Shown here: one piece after another, positions 1 through 7,497 of the stretch
How the letters are laid out: the number at the start of each line of letters is the position of its first letter
How positions within the stretch are numbered: the stretch's first letter is position 1
Source of the DNA: Rugamonas violacea
GTDB lineage: Bacteria; Pseudomonadota; Gammaproteobacteria; Burkholderiales; Burkholderiaceae_D
Direction: 5' to 3'
DNA: 64,000 bases
Assembly (NCBI RefSeq): GCF_016461825.1
Contig: NZ_JAEMNU010000113.1
Coordinates: 1 to 64,000 of the forward strand
Notes under the pieces: model-generated
Database searches by the model: none
Told to the model about the DNA's origin: nothing
Seen by the model: only the letters and a program-made list of their open reading frames with translations
Made by a program: the position numbers and the translations under genes

Positions 1-55
1 AGTAGTACGGGACAGCGCCGAGCAGCTGATGAAGTGGAAATGGGCACAGCTTAAA

Positions 56-838
56 TTAACTGGCAGAGTGTCTTGACTGACGGGTCCACTTTATACCGAC
101 GGTATAAACGTCTTTCGCACCGACTGATGTTTTAATTACATTCGGGCCACCTTGTTGAACAATAGACCAAGCTTCATCAATCAGTCCAACTACTCCAGCT
201 CGTCCTACATCAAATACTCCATGTTCTCCTGCGCGCAACGGTTGATCTTCCACGTGGCGTAGGACGTGTTGGATACGATTGCCATACTGTGCATCAGGAC
301 CATACTCTAGTCCTAATGGGGATTCCCAAGTTCGATTGCCGAGATAGTTGAGCCGTCCGGCGGCATTCGCGCTATTGGTCTCGGAAAGTGCATTACGTAT
401 GCTAGAGACGGCGTCGGTACCCAAGGTACCTAGGATAGGCAGTGCTGCACCCAGCGCACCCAAAGATGCTTTACCGCCTAGCTCATAATATTTCCCATCG
501 GTCGCTGCACCGAAATAGCTTAATGGGCTCGCATCGCGAATAAAAGCAGTCGTGGAATCAATGGCGCCGCCGACACTTGCGGCGGACATAAATTGCGATG
601 CTCGGTTCCAAGTGTCGGAGTCGCCTGTCGCAAAGTCGTAAAGCGTGCTGGCACCGTTTGAAACGGCACGTACAACTGCGCTAGGTAGGGACGTGATGCT
701 ATCCCTTGCTCCGCTCCAAACCGCTCCAGTCTCCAATTCGCCCAAAGTTGGGACACGATAAGGCGCGCTTGGTGCTACCAAGTTGCCGTTGATATTCCAG
801 AACCCTTGCCGCCTGCTACACCATAGGTTTATACACAT
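56..838 (-). pseudogene. Polymorphic-toxin-like C-terminal fragment
   Basis: This open frame of 260 codons looks like a piece of a large secreted polymorphic toxin (RHS, hemagglutinin or CDI type), not a complete protein. Residues about 60-160 are Ala/Gly/Ser-rich and resemble the pre-toxin stretch of such proteins. Residues about 185-230 carry a YGNRIQHVLRHVED...HGVFDV...VGLIDEAW pattern that I associate with nuclease-like toxin tips of this type. Both ends look wrong. The first codons (MCINLW) lie inside an inverted repeat shared with the transposase fragment to the right. The last residues after VYTVGIKW do not continue the expected fold. There is no RBS of note and no signal peptide, and base composition is lower in GC than the rest of the window. 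No immunity gene is visible. The exact toxin family is uncertain. Confidence 0.45.
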
Positions 839-1029
839 CTTTTTTCGCCAATAAAATCAAACACTTACAAAGCACCAGCTGTTGCAGAAACAGCAATCCC
901 GGAGTGCCTGCCCGATGGATTTCCCGTCAACGCACAACGACTTTGCTCAATTTTTAAGCAAAAACACTCAAAAAGTGCGGTTCTTGCGGGCCAGTGCGAC
1001 GGTCAGAAAAAGATGTGTGTAAACCTATG
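822..1029. repeat. 23-bp inverted repeat pair, 162 bp apart
   Basis: The arms are 822-844 and 1007-1029 and match at 22 of 23 positions as an inverted repeat; the core reads AGATGTGTRTAAACC. The apparent ATG codons of the toxin fragment and of the transposase fragment both fall in these arms. The arms are therefore probably remnants of element ends, and those start codons are fortuitous. The 162 bp between the arms hold no convincing gene. Confidence 0.7.
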
Positions 1030-1441
1030 CTGCTACACACGTCGCTGGCAAATCGAGACGAGTTACCGAGAACTCAAGCAGACCATGCTGGGCATGGTGC
1101 TAACGTTGCGCAGCAAGACTGTCGAGGGTGTGTATCAAGAGATTTGGGGAGCGCTCACCGCCTATAACTTGGTGAGACTAGAGATCGCGAAGGCGGCACT
1201 GACCGTGAAATGCGACCCGACGGAGATCAGTTTCATCCGCGCCTTCCACGTGGTCCAATACGAATTGCATTGGGCGGCCATCACGCGCGCGCAGGGCAAA
1301 CTAGCGTCGTTGCTGCAACGACTTCGCCAGCGTTTGGTATCACTGCTCAAGGAAGAACAGTCCGGTCGAAAATTCGACCGGGCCGTCAAAGCCTTACCTC
1401 AACGCTATACCGTCCGTGTCTTGAAAAGAGACCTTAACTGA
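1013..1441 (+). pseudogene. IS4-family transposase, C-terminal fragment
   Basis: The 142-codon frame encodes the end of a DDE transposase of the IS4 family. The YREK signature (Y-x2-R-x3-E-x6-K) is exact in YTRRWQIETSYRELK at residues about 8-22. The Glu of this motif is the third catalytic acidic residue, and the downstream helical tail is typical. The N-terminal two thirds, with the two catalytic Asp residues, are absent, so the gene is dead. The first residues (MCVNLCC) come from the inverted repeat, not from the transposase. No intact terminal repeats of a full insertion sequence were found around it. Confidence 0.8.
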
Positions 1442-1490
1442 ACGGCATTACACTCGAGAGCGGGCTTTTTCTTGATTTTGCAATCGAATT

Positions 1491-1567
1491 TGGAGGCGAG
1501 GGTCGGAATCGAACCGACCTAGACGGCTTTGCAGGCCGTTTCGTCGCCCCACTCCCACAACGATGCC
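1491..1567 (-). tRNA. tRNA-Cys (GCA) with aberrant 5' half
   Basis: Read on the minus strand, the 3' part is an excellent tRNA-Cys: anticodon stem ACGGC/GCCGT around loop CUGCAAA (anticodon GCA at about 1529-1531), variable CTAG, T-arm GTCGG-TTCGATT-CCGAC, acceptor strand CCTCGCC and an encoded TCCA end. The 5' part does not fit. The expected acceptor strand GGCGAGG is missing; GGCATCG at the 77-nt position pairs at only four of seven positions, and the D-arm fits poorly. It may be a degenerate gene or a 3' tRNA remnant left by integration. Functionality is doubtful. Confidence 0.45.
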
Positions 1568-1686
1568 GACCCAGCAAGGTTTCCCCCCTTTATTTCTTGA
1601 CTATGGATTAAAATCACCTGCTTTCAAAGCATGGCGCGCATACAATGCGTTGGCCTTATACACCTGCAAACAATTCAGGGGACACG

Positions 1687-3069
1687 ATGGTAGATGGTAA
1701 GAATGAACTCAAGCGGGGCCTGAAAAGCCGCCACATCCAGCTCATTGCGCTGGGCGGGGCGATCGGCACCGGCCTGTTCCTGGGCATCGCGCAGACGATC
1801 AAGATGGCCGGCCCCTCGGTGCTGCTGGGCTATGCGCTGGCCGGCGTGATCGCCTTCCTCATCATGCGCCAGCTCGGCGAGATGGTGGTCGACGAGCCGG
1901 TCGCCGGCTCGTTCAGCTACTTCGCCGACAAGTATTGCGGCCACCTGGCCGGCTTCATGTCGGGCTGGAACTACTGGGTGCTGTACGTGCTGGTCAGCAT
2001 GGCCGAGTTGTCGGCCGTCGGCATCTACGTGCAGTATTGGTGGCCGGCCATCCCCTCGTGGGTGTCGGCGTTGGGCTTCTTCGTGGTCATCAACGCCATC
2101 AGTCTGTGCAACGTCAAGGCCTTCGGCGAGATGGAGTTCTGGTTCGCCATCATCAAGGTGGTGGCCATCGTCGGCATGATCGTCTTCGGCGCCTACCTGC
2201 TGATCTCCGGCGACGCCGGACCGCAGGCCAGCATCGCCAACCTGTGGCAGCACGGCGGCTTCTTCCCCAACGGCTTCGGCGGCCTAGTGATGGCGATGGC
2301 CGTCATCATGTTCTCCTTCGGCGGCCTGGAGTTGGTCGGCATCACCGCCGCCGAGGCGGACGAGCCGTCGAAAACCATCCCCAGCGCCACCAACCAGGCG
2401 ATCTATCGCATCCTGATCTTCTATATCGGCGCGCTGGGCATCCTGCTGTCCTTGTATCCGTGGGAAAAAGTGGTCACCGGCGGCAGCCCCTTCGTGCTGA
2501 TCTTCCACGCGCTCAACAGCAACATGGTCGCCAACGTGCTCAACGTGGTGGTGTTGACGGCCGCCTTGTCGGTGTACAACAGCTGCGTCTACTGCAACAC
2601 CCGCATGCTGTACGGCCTGGCGCTGCAAGGCAACGCGCCGCGTTCGCTGCTCAAGGTCAACGGTCGCGGCGTGCCGCTGAAGGCGCTGGCGGTGTCGGCC
2701 ACCGCCACCGGCATCTGCGTGCTGCTCAACTACTTCATGCCGGGCAAGGCGTTTGAAATGTTGATGGGCCTGGTGGTCTCCGCCCTCATCATCAACTGGG
2801 CGATGATCAGCTGGATCCACCTGCGCTTCCGCGCGGCCAAACTTGCCGCCGGCCAGAGCACCGCCTTCCGCAGCCTGGGCCATCCGCTGACCAACTACCT
2901 GTGCCTGGCCTTCCTGGCCGGCATCCTGGTGGTGATGTACCTGACGCCGGATCTGCGCCTGTCGGTCTACCTGATCCCGGCTTGGCTGGGCGTGCTGGGC
3001 GTCGGTTACTGGATACGCCAGCGCAAGGCGAGCACCGCGGTCAGCCCGCTGGCCGGCTCGCAACGCTAG
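1687..3069 (+). CDS. aroP: AroP-like aromatic amino acid permease
   Basis: This inner-membrane amino acid/proton symporter of the APC superfamily (AAT family) has 460 residues and about 12 predicted transmembrane helices. The N-terminus reads LKRGLKSRHIQLIALGGAIG, the signature of the family. Long stretches such as LGEMVV.EPVAGSFS, GWNYWVLYVLV, FGEMEFWFAIIKV, FSFGGLELVGITAAEA and LSVYNSCVYCN are close to what I know of E. coli AroP, so transport of Phe, Tyr and Trp is the best guess; other permeases of this group (PheP, ProY) are alternatives. I chose the ATG at 1687 because AGGGG lies just upstream (1677-1681) and the protein then begins like AroP; an in-frame ATG at 1645 has no such site. 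The gene stands alone and ends at a hairpin. Confidence 0.88.
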   Translation: MVDGKNELKRGLKSRHIQLIALGGAIGTGLFLGIAQTIKMAGPSVLLGYALAGVIAFLIMRQLGEMVVDEPVAGSFSYFADKYCGHLAGFMSGWNYWVLYVLVSMAELSAVGIYVQYWWPAIPSWVSALGFFVVINAISLCNVKAFGEMEFWFAIIKVVAIVGMIVFGAYLLISGDAGPQASIANLWQHGGFFPNGFGGLVMAMAVIMFSFGGLELVGITAAEADEPSKTIPSATNQAIYRILIFYIGALGILLSLYPWEKVVTGGSPFVLIFHALNSNMVANVLNVVVLTAALSVYNSCVYCNTRMLYGLALQGNAPRSLLKVNGRGVPLKALAVSATATGICVLLNYFMPGKAFEMLMGLVVSALIINWAMISWIHLRFRAAKLAAGQSTAFRSLGHPLTNYLCLAFLAGILVVMYLTPDLRLSVYLIPAWLGVLGVGYWIRQRKASTAVSPLAGSQR

Positions 3070-3075
3070 ACCACG

Positions 3076-3095
3076 ATCCCTCCACCCGGAGGGAT
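3076..3095 (+). terminator. Hairpin after aroP
   Basis: A perfect 8-bp stem (ATCCCTCC/GGAGGGAT) with loop ACCC sits seven bases after the aroP stop and is followed by a short T run. It is terminator-like but weak. Its right arm GGAGGG is about 20 bases before the next ATG, so it may also influence that gene. Confidence 0.45.
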
Positions 3096-3115
3096 TTTCA
3101 CATTCAAGGCTCCCC

Positions 3116-4474
3116 ATGTCCGACCTGTTGATCAAATTGAACCGCAACCGCGCCGCCGCCGCCGTCATCAAGGCGCTCGGCCTGCCCAATCCGGTCGAGC
3201 TGGCGCGCGCCGAGGGCGGCTACGTCGCCCTGCCCTTCGCCGGCAAGACGGTGTTGCTGGCCGGCGCGGCCGGCGGTTACGCGGGCGAGGCCCTGCTCGC
3301 CGCCGTCGGCGCGGCCGGCGCCGCGCCGCTGCGCCAGGCGCCGGCCGACGCCGCCGCGCGCATCGACGTCGCGCTGCTCGACGCCACCGGCTGCGCCACG
3401 CCGGCCGCGCTGCGCGCGCTGTACGACACCTTCCATCCGCTGATGCGGCGCATCGCCCGCAACGGCCGCGTGCTGATCGTGGCGGCGCCGCCGGAACTGG
3501 CCGCCGACCCGCTGGCGGCCGCCGCGGCGCGTGGCGTCGAAGGTTTCAACCGCTCGCTGGGCAAGGAGCTGGGCAAGCAAGGCGTCACCGTCAACCTGGC
3601 CTATGTGGCGCCGGACGCGGTCGAGCGGCTGGCCGGCGTGCTGCGCTTCTTCGGCGGCGTGCAGACCACCTACGTGTCCGGCCAGACGGTGCGGCTGACC
3701 TCGCGCGTCACGGCGCCGGCGGCGCTGCCCTTCACTGCGGCGCTGGCCGGCAAGGTGGCGCTGGTCACCGGCGCGGCGCGCGGCATCGGCCTGGCGACGG
3801 CGCAGCGGCTGGTGGAGGAAGGCGCCAGCGTCGTCTGCCTCGACGTGCCCGCTGCGGCGGACGACCTGCAACGCGCCTGCGCCGACATCGGCGCCACGGC
3901 GCTGCCGTTGGACATCGCCACGGCCGAGGCGCCGGCCCGGCTGGCCGCGTTCTGCAAGGAGAAGTTCGGCGGCGTCGACATCGTCGTGCACAACGCCGGC
4001 ATCACCCGCGACCGCACACTGGCCAATATGAAGGAGCACTACTGGGACATGGTGGTCGGCATCAACTTCGCCGCCATCGCGGCGATCGATGCCGCACTGC
4101 TGGCCGACGGCGTGCTGCGCGACGAAGGCCGCATCGTCTGCCTGTCGTCGATCAGCGGCGTGGCCGGCAACTTCGGCCAGACCAACTACGCCACCAGCAA
4201 GGCCGCGCTGATCGGTTATGTGGCGGCGCAAGCGCCGTTGCTGGCGCCGCGCGGCATCGCCATCAACGCCATCGCGCCCGGCTTCATCGAAACGGCGATG
4301 ACGGCGCAGATGCCTTTCCTCACCCGCGAGATCGGCCGCCGCGTCAACTCGCTACAGCAGGGCGGCCAGCCGCGCGACGCCGCCGAGCTGATCGCCTTCC
4401 TGTGCACGCCGGGCTGCTACGGCGTCAGCGGCGAAACCATCCGCGTCTGCGGCCAGGGCCTGATCGGCGCCTGA
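3116..4474 (+). CDS. FabG-type 3-oxoacyl-ACP reductase, high-molecular-weight form
   Basis: This 452-residue short-chain dehydrogenase is of the large FabG4 type: an N-terminal Rossmann-like domain of about 200 residues without a clean cofactor motif, then a full SDR domain. The C-terminal domain has the NAD(P)-binding TGAARGIG at residues 218-225, the NAG motif (VHNAGITRD), and the Ser-x12-Tyr-x3-Lys catalytic set in SSISGVAGNFGQTNYATSK. The likely reaction is NAD(P)H-dependent reduction of 3-oxoacyl thioesters (ACP or CoA). It is a lone gene between aroP and the convergent chalkophore operon, whose last stop is only 16 bp away. I see no reason to link it to that operon. Confidence 0.85.
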   Translation: MSDLLIKLNRNRAAAAVIKALGLPNPVELARAEGGYVALPFAGKTVLLAGAAGGYAGEALLAAVGAAGAAPLRQAPADAAARIDVALLDATGCATPAALRALYDTFHPLMRRIARNGRVLIVAAPPELAADPLAAAAARGVEGFNRSLGKELGKQGVTVNLAYVAPDAVERLAGVLRFFGGVQTTYVSGQTVRLTSRVTAPAALPFTAALAGKVALVTGAARGIGLATAQRLVEEGASVVCLDVPAAADDLQRACADIGATALPLDIATAEAPARLAAFCKEKFGGVDIVVHNAGITRDRTLANMKEHYWDMVVGINFAAIAAIDAALLADGVLRDEGRIVCLSSISGVAGNFGQTNYATSKAALIGYVAAQAPLLAPRGIAINAIAPGFIETAMTAQMPFLTREIGRRVNSLQQGGQPRDAAELIAFLCTPGCYGVSGETIRVCGQGLIGA

Positions 4475-4490
4475 CGGTGGCCTGGCTGCC

Positions 4491-5084
4491 CTAGCGCGGC
4501 AGCGCGGTCCAGCCGGGAAAGCTGTCGAGCTCATAGCCGGCGAGGTGGAAGACGCCGACATCCTCGGCCGGGCGTGGCAGCTGGCCGTCGAGCGAGTCCA
4601 GCGAAACCCGCTCGACGCGCCGGCCGGCCGCCAGGGTATTCGGCTTCCAGCCGATGATCCAGTCGTCGCTGTCGCGCCGGCCAAGCACCACGCCGACGGC
4701 GGCGCTGCGGTCGAGCACCGCCCAGCGCGCGGCGGAGGCCGACAGCAAGGCCTGTGTCAGCTCGTCGTCGAGCCGTTCGCGCCACGCCGACTGCGCCAGC
4801 CAACGCCCGACCCAGATGTAGAACGACCAGCCCATGCTCAGCTGTTCGCGCCGCGCCCAGGCCATGAAGGGCTCGAAGATCGCCATGCCGTCGGCATCGG
4901 CGATGTCGAGCAGGCCGGGGCAGATGTCGAACAAGGTGTGCCAGTAGGCGCGAATGCTGATGTCGATACGCACATGGGCGCGGCAGCCGGGCGGGAAGTC
5001 GGCGCGCGCGGCGGGATCGGCCAGGCGCGCCAGCAGCTCGCTGTCCTTGACCAGGCGACCGGGTGCCGCGCCCGCTGGCGTCAT
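4491..5084 (-). CDS. mbnC: MbnC-like partner of the DUF692 oxidase
   Basis: This 197-residue protein has no signal peptide and lies directly downstream of the MbnB-like gene, where methanobactin loci encode MbnC. In known systems MbnB and MbnC form a complex that oxidises Cys residues of the MbnA precursor to oxazolone/thioamide groups; MbnC helps bind the leader peptide. Visible features are a Trp-rich middle (about residues 70-105), an acidic region and a conserved-looking C-terminal segment ending in FHLAGYELDSFPGW. The family is poorly conserved, so the name rests mainly on position, size and the neighbouring precursor. The ATG at 5084 is used here; an in-frame GTG at 5099 overlaps the mbnB stop as GTGA and would add five residues, which fits translational coupling. 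Confidence 0.7.
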   Translation of the reverse strand: MTPAGAAPGRLVKDSELLARLADPAARADFPPGCRAHVRIDISIRAYWHTLFDICPGLLDIADADGMAIFEPFMAWARREQLSMGWSFYIWVGRWLAQSAWRERLDDELTQALLSASAARWAVLDRSAAVGVVLGRRDSDDWIIGWKPNTLAAGRRVERVSLDSLDGQLPRPAEDVGVFHLAGYELDSFPGWTALPR

Positions 5085-5095
5085 TTTCGGCACGC

Positions 5096-5959
5096 TCACG
5101 ATGCTACCGCCAGCGCGGCTACCGACGTGCCCGCCCGCGCCCGCGCCGGCGTCGGCGTCGGCTTCGGCTCCGGCGGGAAAATGGCGCGCAAGGCCAGCAG
5201 ATCGGCACGCACGCTGTCGATGTCGATGTTCTCGTCGCGCTCGTAGGTGATGGTGGCGCCGGCCTTGGCGATCACGTCGCGGTGGCGGCGTAGGCAGGCC
5301 AGCGTGTCCTGCGCCAGCGCGCGGTCGTGCGTATCCACGGTGACGCCCTCGTCGATGAAGGCGCCGGCATAACCGGCCACGTGGAAGTGGCTGGCGCCCG
5401 CCATCACCTCGCGCCAGGCCGACACATCGGGGCCATCGTTGCGCCAGGCGCAGACCGCGTTGGAGACGTCGAACAAGGTGCCGGCGCCGGTGTCGTGCGA
5501 CAGCTGCTGAAAAAAAGCCGGGGCGGCGTGGCCACCGTCGACGATGGACGGGTAGTTTTCGAAATGGATGCTCTGCCCCAGCAGCGACTGCCACAGCGCG
5601 GCGCGTTCGCGCACGCGCTCGTAGTCGGCGGCGTAATCGATCTCGCCGAGGTGGAACAAGGCGCGGCCCTGGTGGCTGAAGCAGGCGATATGGTCGGACA
5701 CGTACAGCGGCCGCAGCGCCTCGATGTAAGGCCGCAGACGCGCGGCGAAGTCGCGCAGGAAGTCCTCTTCGCATTCGATGAAGCGGGAGAACATGATGTG
5801 GAAGGCGACCGGTAGGTCGAAGGCCTCGGCCAGTTCCTGCGGCGGCACCTGCATGAAGTTATCGATCAGCAGTTCGCAATAATCGATGGCGCCCTCTTGT
5901 GCCAGCTGTCTGACCAGGGGCAGCGTTTCGCCCAGTGTGAAGTTGAATCCGATGCGCAT
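5096..5959 (-). CDS. mbnB: MbnB-like multinuclear iron oxidase (DUF692/MNIO)
   Basis: The 287-residue protein is a TIM-barrel DUF692 enzyme, the class of multinuclear non-haem iron oxidases that modify Cys in ribosomal peptides (MbnB, TglH and relatives). Candidate metal ligands are H54 (AFHIMF), H90 (VSDH), E134 (HFENYP), D164 (LFDVSN), H193 (HVAGY), D209/H211 and E240. The C-terminus has a Pro/Ala/Arg tail after about residue 262. I chose the ATG at 5959 because AAGGGAG lies five to six bases upstream; the longer frame to 6073 runs into the leader. DUF692 proteins also serve other peptide systems, but here the gene lies between an MbnA-like precursor and an MbnC-like partner, with MbnP, MbnH and a TonB receptor upstream. 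That context supports copper-chalkophore synthesis. Confidence 0.85.
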   Translation of the reverse strand: MRIGFNFTLGETLPLVRQLAQEGAIDYCELLIDNFMQVPPQELAEAFDLPVAFHIMFSRFIECEEDFLRDFAARLRPYIEALRPLYVSDHIACFSHQGRALFHLGEIDYAADYERVRERAALWQSLLGQSIHFENYPSIVDGGHAAPAFFQQLSHDTGAGTLFDVSNAVCAWRNDGPDVSAWREVMAGASHFHVAGYAGAFIDEGVTVDTHDRALAQDTLACLRRHRDVIAKAGATITYERDENIDIDSVRADLLALRAIFPPEPKPTPTPARARAGTSVAALAVAS

Positions 5960-5979
5960 ACATACTCCCTTCAAAACGG

Positions 5980-6021
5980 GCGGCGGCGCTTGCCACGCAA
6001 GGCGCGTGCAAACGCCGCCGC
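5980..6021 (-). terminator. Strong hairpin between mbnA and mbnB
   Basis: On the transcribed strand a 9-bp GC stem (GCGGCGGCG/CGCCGCCGC) continues, after one mismatch, into TTGC/GCAA and then ACGC/GCGT around a short loop. It is followed by CCGTTTTGA. This looks like a partial terminator or RNA-stabilising hairpin in the 83-bp gap, a common way to make more precursor peptide than enzymes. Confidence 0.6.
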
Positions 6022-6042
6022 AGTCATGCCGAATGAACGACC

Positions 6043-6132
6043 TTAGGACTTGGCGCCGCAGCTGCTGGCGCAACGCATGCCGGTACGACCTGCCACTTGG
6101 ATCTCTACTTTTTTGACGATGACGATTTTCAT
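6043..6132 (-). CDS. mbnA: MbnA-like methanobactin precursor peptide, 29 aa
   Basis: This short gene encodes a 29-residue peptide with a basic/hydrophobic leader (residues 1-19, MKIVIVKKVEIQVAGRTGM) and a core RCASSCGAKS (residues 20-29). The leader shows the K-I-x3-K-K...V.GR pattern of known MbnA leaders (OB3b MbnA has KIAQKKVLPVIGR). The core, with two Cys spaced CxxxC after Arg, resembles the RCASTCAA core I recall for Methylocystis methanobactin. In that family each of the two Cys becomes a heterocycle plus thioamide and the pair binds Cu(I). The start is secure: AGGA lies seven bases upstream, and no other frame fits. The gene sits 60 bp downstream of mbnH and is followed by a hairpin and then mbnB. 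The chemistry and copper role are inferred by homology. Confidence 0.85.
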   Translation of the reverse strand: MKIVIVKKVEIQVAGRTGMRCASSCGAKS

Positions 6133-6192
6133 GGTGTTTCCTATCGATTGAAAGTTGAACTGCAAGATTGCGTTGAACATGTGCCGCGTTGG

Positions 6193-7497
6193 CTACCTCC
6201 CTTTCTGGTTAGATGAATCCGTTTTGCGCCGGGCCCCGGCCGGGTCGGCGTGGCGCTCGGTTCGCAAGAAGTCGGCATCGCTAAGGGCGGCCAGAAAGGC
6301 TTTCAGGTCGCCCACCTCCCGCTCGCTCAGCTCGAAGCCTTCGATGAACTGGCTACGCAAGGGGTTCGGTCCAACGGTGCCAAGCGCGGCGCGGCCCTTG
6401 ACCGCGTAGTGCCGCCGGATCGCCTGGTCCAAAGTGGCGACCGAGCCGTCGTGCATATACGGCGCGGTCAGCGCCACATTGCGCAGGCTGGGTGTGCGGA
6501 AGCGCCCTTCATCCTGAGGCTCGCCGCTGAATTCGCGTAGTCCCTGCTGGCCGGGTGGATAGGCGCCCTTGCCGTCGACGTTGTACAAGCCGGTGTTGTG
6601 GTAACCGGTTTCCGCCTCGGGCAGGCGGCGGTGGATCTGGTTGTCGGTGAAGTGCAGGCCGCCGTGGCAGTGGTAGCACTCCAGCCGGTCGCCGAAGAAC
6701 AGCGTCTCGCCACGCTTGGCCGAGGCGGAGATGGCCGCGCTCTTGCCCTCGTAACGGTAGCGGTCGTAGGGCGAGTTCATCGACAACAGGCTGCGCTCGA
6801 AGGCGGCGATGGCGCGGGTCACCGACCACAGCGAGATGTCGCCGCCGCGCTCGGGGAAGGCGCGGGCGAACTGGCGGCGATAGCTGGGCTTCGCTTTCAG
6901 GCGGGCCAACAACACATCCTCGCGGCCGGCCATGCCCATCTCCACCGGATGGTCGCCGAACAGCGGCACCAACGCCTGCTGCTCCAGCGTGGTCAGGTTG
7001 GGATTGGCCCAAGTCAGCGTGGGCAGGTAGGCGACGTTTGCCAGCGGCATGGCGTTGCGCAGGCCGACCATGCCGGTGCTACCCAGGGCCAGCTTGCGGC
7101 CGTCGCTGAAGCCGCGCGCCTGCTCGTGGCAGCCGGCGCAGGACTGCGTGCGGTTGGCCGACAGGCCTTTGTCGTAAAACAGCGCGCGGCCAAGCGCGAC
7201 CTTGGCCTCGCTCATCGGATTGTCGTCCGGGACCAGCGGCTCCGGTGCCCATGCCGGCAGGCGCCATCGGTAGGCAGGTGGCGCGGCGGCGGTCGGGCGC
7301 GCGGAACCCGCGCCGGCTGCGGCCACTGCGGTCCCTGCGTCCGCTGCGGTCCCCGCGTCCCCTGCCGCCATGGCAGCGCCGCTGGCCGCGACAGCGCCGA
7401 GCAGGCCGGCGGCGAGCAGGCCGGCCAGTGAGCTCACTGCGGCCGTTCGGGTCTGGCGGGCCTCACGGCTCCTGCGGATCTGGCCGATGCAGCTCAT
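6193..7497 (-). CDS. mbnH: MbnH-like di-haem cytochrome c peroxidase family enzyme
   Basis: This 434-residue periplasmic protein belongs to the di-haem MauG/cytochrome c peroxidase superfamily, in the branch that pairs with MbnP (metallo-mystery pair). It has an N-terminal hydrophobic signal region (about residues 20-45), an Ala/Gly-rich linker to about 75, and two haem c motifs, CAGCH at 120-124 and CYHCH at 274-278. A TAPYMHDGS segment near 344-352 resembles the region that positions the second haem in such enzymes. In methanotrophs MbnH uses peroxide to convert a Trp of MbnP to kynurenine, creating a copper site. The ATG overlaps the mbnP stop by 4 bp (ATGA), so the pair is translationally coupled. 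Confidence 0.88.
   Translation of the reverse strand: MSCIGQIRRSREARQTRTAAVSSLAGLLAAGLLGAVAASGAAMAAGDAGTAADAGTAVAAAGAGSARPTAAAPPAYRWRLPAWAPEPLVPDDNPMSEAKVALGRALFYDKGLSANRTQSCAGCHEQARGFSDGRKLALGSTGMVGLRNAMPLANVAYLPTLTWANPNLTTLEQQALVPLFGDHPVEMGMAGREDVLLARLKAKPSYRRQFARAFPERGGDISLWSVTRAIAAFERSLLSMNSPYDRYRYEGKSAAISASAKRGETLFFGDRLECYHCHGGLHFTDNQIHRRLPEAETGYHNTGLYNVDGKGAYPPGQQGLREFSGEPQDEGRFRTPSLRNVALTAPYMHDGSVATLDQAIRRHYAVKGRAALGTVGPNPLRSQFIEGFELSEREVGDLKAFLAALSDADFLRTERHADPAGARRKTDSSNQKGR

Noticed and set aside
1-54. A forward reading frame of 17 codons open at the window's left edge (ending at the TAA at 52-54)
   Set aside because: Too short to identify and it overlaps nothing recognisable; it could be the tail of a transposase, but there is no evidence.
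3116-4474. FabG-type reductase as part of the chalkophore locus
   Set aside because: It is convergent to the operon, and such reductases are ordinary lipid-metabolism genes.
5096-5959. DUF692 protein as a bufferin-type or other MNIO system
   Set aside because: The adjacent precursor is of MbnA type and short, and MbnP, MbnH and the receptor are present, which the other DUF692 systems lack.
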